A stretch of DNA of 64,000 bases, taken from the NCBI RefSeq assembly GCF_900107545.1, contig NZ_FNQZ01000005.1, positions 1-64,000 on the forward strand, read 5' to 3'. The notes beneath the pieces were generated by a model, which was given only the letters and a program-made list of their open reading frames with translations, was not told where the DNA came from and made no database searches. Each line of letters starts with the position of its first letter. Within the stretch, counting starts at the first letter, position 1. The DNA comes from Pseudobutyrivibrio sp. ACV-2 (GTDB lineage Bacteria > Bacillota > Clostridia > Lachnospirales > Lachnospiraceae). Below are positions 62,495-64,000 of this stretch, one piece after another. A program made the translations under genes and the position numbers.

Positions 62495-63562
62495 TTATTG
62501 TAATGACATAATAAGCTCTTGAGCTTTTCTCTCTGAGTCGTAATCCTCTGACTTAGCTTCAACGTAACCATTGTGGCTGTAGATAGAGATTACTTCCTTA
62601 CCAGCATCTGTGTTACCGATGTTGATGAATGCCTTTGAAAGGGCTGCCTTGAAAGCATCGTCCATGATAGGAGATGACTTGCTTACGCTGATTGTATCGT
62701 TGTAGATACCATCTGTTACACCAATAACATTTGTCTCATCCCAGATGCTTGCGCTTCTGCCGTACTCTGATGTCCATTTATCCTCGTTGTCGCGTCTAGC
62801 GTCAGCGTATGTAACAAGTACATCTACCTGACCTGATGCAAGTCTTGAGAATGCAGTACCATAGTTGTCTGATAATGCTGTATGTGAAAGATCTGTAATG
62901 TGCTTTCTATACTTGTCCTGAAGCCAAAGTGAAGGATAAATGTATCCTGCTGGAGATGAAGAATTCATTACGCTCCAGTTAAGTCCGTCTAAATCTTCCC
63001 ATGTAAGCTCTTCACCGCTGTTTACCTTTTCAGCAACAGCCTGACCAGCCTTTGAAGGGCCAGCAATGATAAGTGCTCTGTAGTATGTTACCTGATCTGA
63101 AGTAGCCTCTGTAGGCTTGTTGTCGTTCCAATCCTTTGCGCTATCGCTGTCAATTGAAAGACCATCTCTAGTTGCTGTAAGAAGTACGTCACAACCATCA
63201 TCATATAATACGTATGTACCACCTGGAATAAGTCCAACGTCGATAGTTCCAGCTGCAAGGCCTTCACCTACTGCCTCAAAGCTAGTTCCAACAGTGATAT
63301 CTACCTGACCAACCTCGTAACCAAGGCCTGCAAGCTCATCTGTGAGCATGTCCTTAAGTGGCTCTGTAGCTGTTACGATTTCGTCTGGCTCACGTGATGG
63401 TACGAAACCAATTGTTAATTTGTCAATTTTAACATTTTCTGAACCTGTTGTTCCTTCTGTTGTCTGTGTTGCTGTCTCTGTCTTTGAAGCATCGCTTCCG
63501 CAGCCAACGAACATTGACATTGCAACTGCACCGACAAGCATAGTAGAAATAAACTTCTTCAT
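62495..63562 (-). CDS. phnD: Phosphonate/phosphate-type substrate-binding lipoprotein (PhnD-like)
   Basis: A 355-residue binding protein. A lipoprotein signal with lipobox FVGC (Cys21) is followed by a Thr-rich linker and the PhnD-like domain (about 45-340; KLTIGFVPSREPDEIVTATE, GTIDVGLIPGGTYVLYDD, NSSSPAGYIYPSLWLQDKY). The Ser/Thr-rich SSSPAGY stretch is where PhnD and PtxB-type proteins bind phosphonate, phosphite or phosphate. No C-P lyase genes are nearby, so the ligand may be an organophosphate or phosphite rather than a phosphonate. First gene of the operon. Confidence 0.9.
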   Translation of the reverse strand: MKKFISTMLVGAVAMSMFVGCGSDASKTETATQTTEGTTGSENVKIDKLTIGFVPSREPDEIVTATEPLKDMLTDELAGLGYEVGQVDITVGTSFEAVGEGLAAGTIDVGLIPGGTYVLYDDGCDVLLTATRDGLSIDSDSAKDWNDNKPTEATSDQVTYYRALIIAGPSKAGQAVAEKVNSGEELTWEDLDGLNWSVMNSSSPAGYIYPSLWLQDKYRKHITDLSHTALSDNYGTAFSRLASGQVDVLVTYADARRDNEDKWTSEYGRSASIWDETNVIGVTDGIYNDTISVSKSSPIMDDAFKAALSKAFINIGNTDAGKEVISIYSHNGYVEAKSEDYDSERKAQELIMSLQ

Positions 63563-63603
63563 CTTTCCCCTCCTATAGGATATGATTATCGTTGTTATGC
63601 TAC

Positions 63604-63612
63604 ATTATAACA
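63604..63612 (-). promoter_or_regulatory. Possible extended -10 promoter of the phn operon
   Basis: TGTTATAAT on the minus strand, about 42 bp upstream of the binding-protein start, matches an extended -10. No clear -35 or Pho box was seen. Confidence 0.4.
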
Positions 63613-63742
63613 CAGTTTTATGCAAGCACGATTTAATAACTGTTTTCATTTATATACAAAATCACAACATATATAAGAGCAACAATAGGATTTTTGTTGA
63701 TAAATCCTACATCATTTACCTCAAAATTCTTTCCATAAAAAA

Positions 63743-63778
63743 ACTTCTATATCTTAAATTACATTAAGATATAGAAGT
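63743..63778 (-). terminator. Terminator of the Gfo/Idh/MocA gene
   Basis: ACTTCTATATCTTAA (63743-63757) and TTAAGATATAGAAGT (63764-63778) form a perfect 15-bp stem followed on the minus strand by a T run. Confidence 0.9.
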
Positions 63779-63784
63779 CTTTTA

Positions 63785-64000
63785 TTACTCAAAATCTACA
63801 CTCTTACCAGTACGAGCTGACTCTCTTGCTGCTTCCATAAGTCGGAGGACACGACGTGTCTCAGGAATCTTTACAAGGAATTCTTCCTGTCCATCATATG
63901 CTCTTGCATAGTTTTCGAAATAGTTTTCATGTGTTGTATCAGCTATTGGAAGTGGCTCAGTGATAAGCTTTCCTTCTGGTGGTGGACCGAATGAACGTGT
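63785..64000 (-). CDS. Gfo/Idh/MocA-family oxidoreductase, C-terminal fragment (runs off window)
   Basis: The last 71 codons of a gene that starts beyond the window. The translated end includes FLVKIPETRRVLRLMEAARE and SARTGKSVDFE, typical of the C-terminus of NAD(P)-dependent sugar dehydrogenases of the Gfo/Idh/MocA family. It is open to the window edge. The N-terminal Rossmann domain is not visible, so substrate cannot be suggested. Confidence 0.8.
   Translation of the reverse strand, partial: TRSFGPPPEGKLITEPLPIADTTHENYFENYARAYDGQEEFLVKIPETRRVLRLMEAARESARTGKSVDFE

Noticed and set aside
58441-63562. Phosphonate catabolism operon
   Set aside because: Transport genes are PhnCDE-like but no phosphonate-degrading enzyme is encoded in the window.

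Overview
The window looks like chromosomal DNA of a low-GC, plant-fibre-degrading member of the Lachnospiraceae (Butyrivibrio or Pseudobutyrivibrio-like). This is inferred from AT-rich composition, strong AAGGAG ribosome binding sites, a butyrate kinase, many intracellular xylan and side-chain enzymes (GH43, GH3, GH35, GH39-like, esterases), GPH-family sugar symporters and an ISLre2-type insertion sequence. No rRNA, tRNA, CRISPR or phage gene was recognised.

Layout. 1-1949: an ISLre2-family element with terminal inverted repeats, a transposase, and a highly structured, probably non-coding segment behind it. 2018-4123: a soluble MCP-type protein and a FIST-domain sensor. 4351-7827: a MacAB-like ABC exporter operon. 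8075-13530: an AraC regulator divergent from a sugar ABC importer (binding lipoprotein plus two permeases, no ATPase) and a GH43. 13669-15339: a membrane GGDEF protein. 15375-18141: a DUF2798 membrane protein and the PEP-dependent dihydroxyacetone kinase operon dhaLMK. 18249-20788: a tandem multi-hairpin repeat, an esterase, a YesL-like (DUF624) protein and a single-pass membrane protein. 20930-22513: glucose-6-phosphate isomerase. 23225-40994: a xylan/xylo-oligosaccharide region with GH43, two BD-FAE-like esterases, a GPH symporter, an AraC-GH39 fusion, GH3, two more AraC regulators, GH35, a large uncharacterised glycosidase and a ZIP transporter. 41038-54100: AcpS, phosphotransacetylase, ACP, DUF35 protein, thiolase, butyrate kinase, DUF1097, two 5'-truncated genes at one junction, two flavodoxin/zinc-ribbon paralogues, an EAL protein and a GPH symporter. 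54275-58244: a second AraC-GH39 fusion with its own GPH symporter. 58441-63562: a PhnCDE-like importer with a cytoplasmic 5'-nucleotidase. 63785-64000: the end of a Gfo/Idh/MocA oxidoreductase.

How it works together (inference). Oligosaccharides enter through the ABC importer or the GPH symporters, are de-esterified by the alpha/beta hydrolases and cut by GH43, GH3 and GH35 in the cytoplasm. AraC proteins, two of them carrying GH39 domains that have lost catalytic residues, probably sense the sugars. The thiolase-DUF35-ACP-Pta-Buk block looks like a thiolytic pathway that ends in acyl phosphate and ATP; its substrate is unknown.

The most unusual signals are structural: (1) two adjacent hairpins at 52878-53076 with the same architecture and the same 17-nt loop but six compensatory base-pair changes; (2) a dispersed hairpin family (32333-32416 and 44606-44691) with a conserved 28-nt loop region and a TAC/T internal loop but different stem sequences; (3) a 250-nt multi-hairpin segment inside the insertion sequence; (4) a 116-bp tandem multi-hairpin repeat that reaches into the 3' end of an esterase gene; and (5) a junction near 47579 where two divergent genes have both lost their 5' ends.
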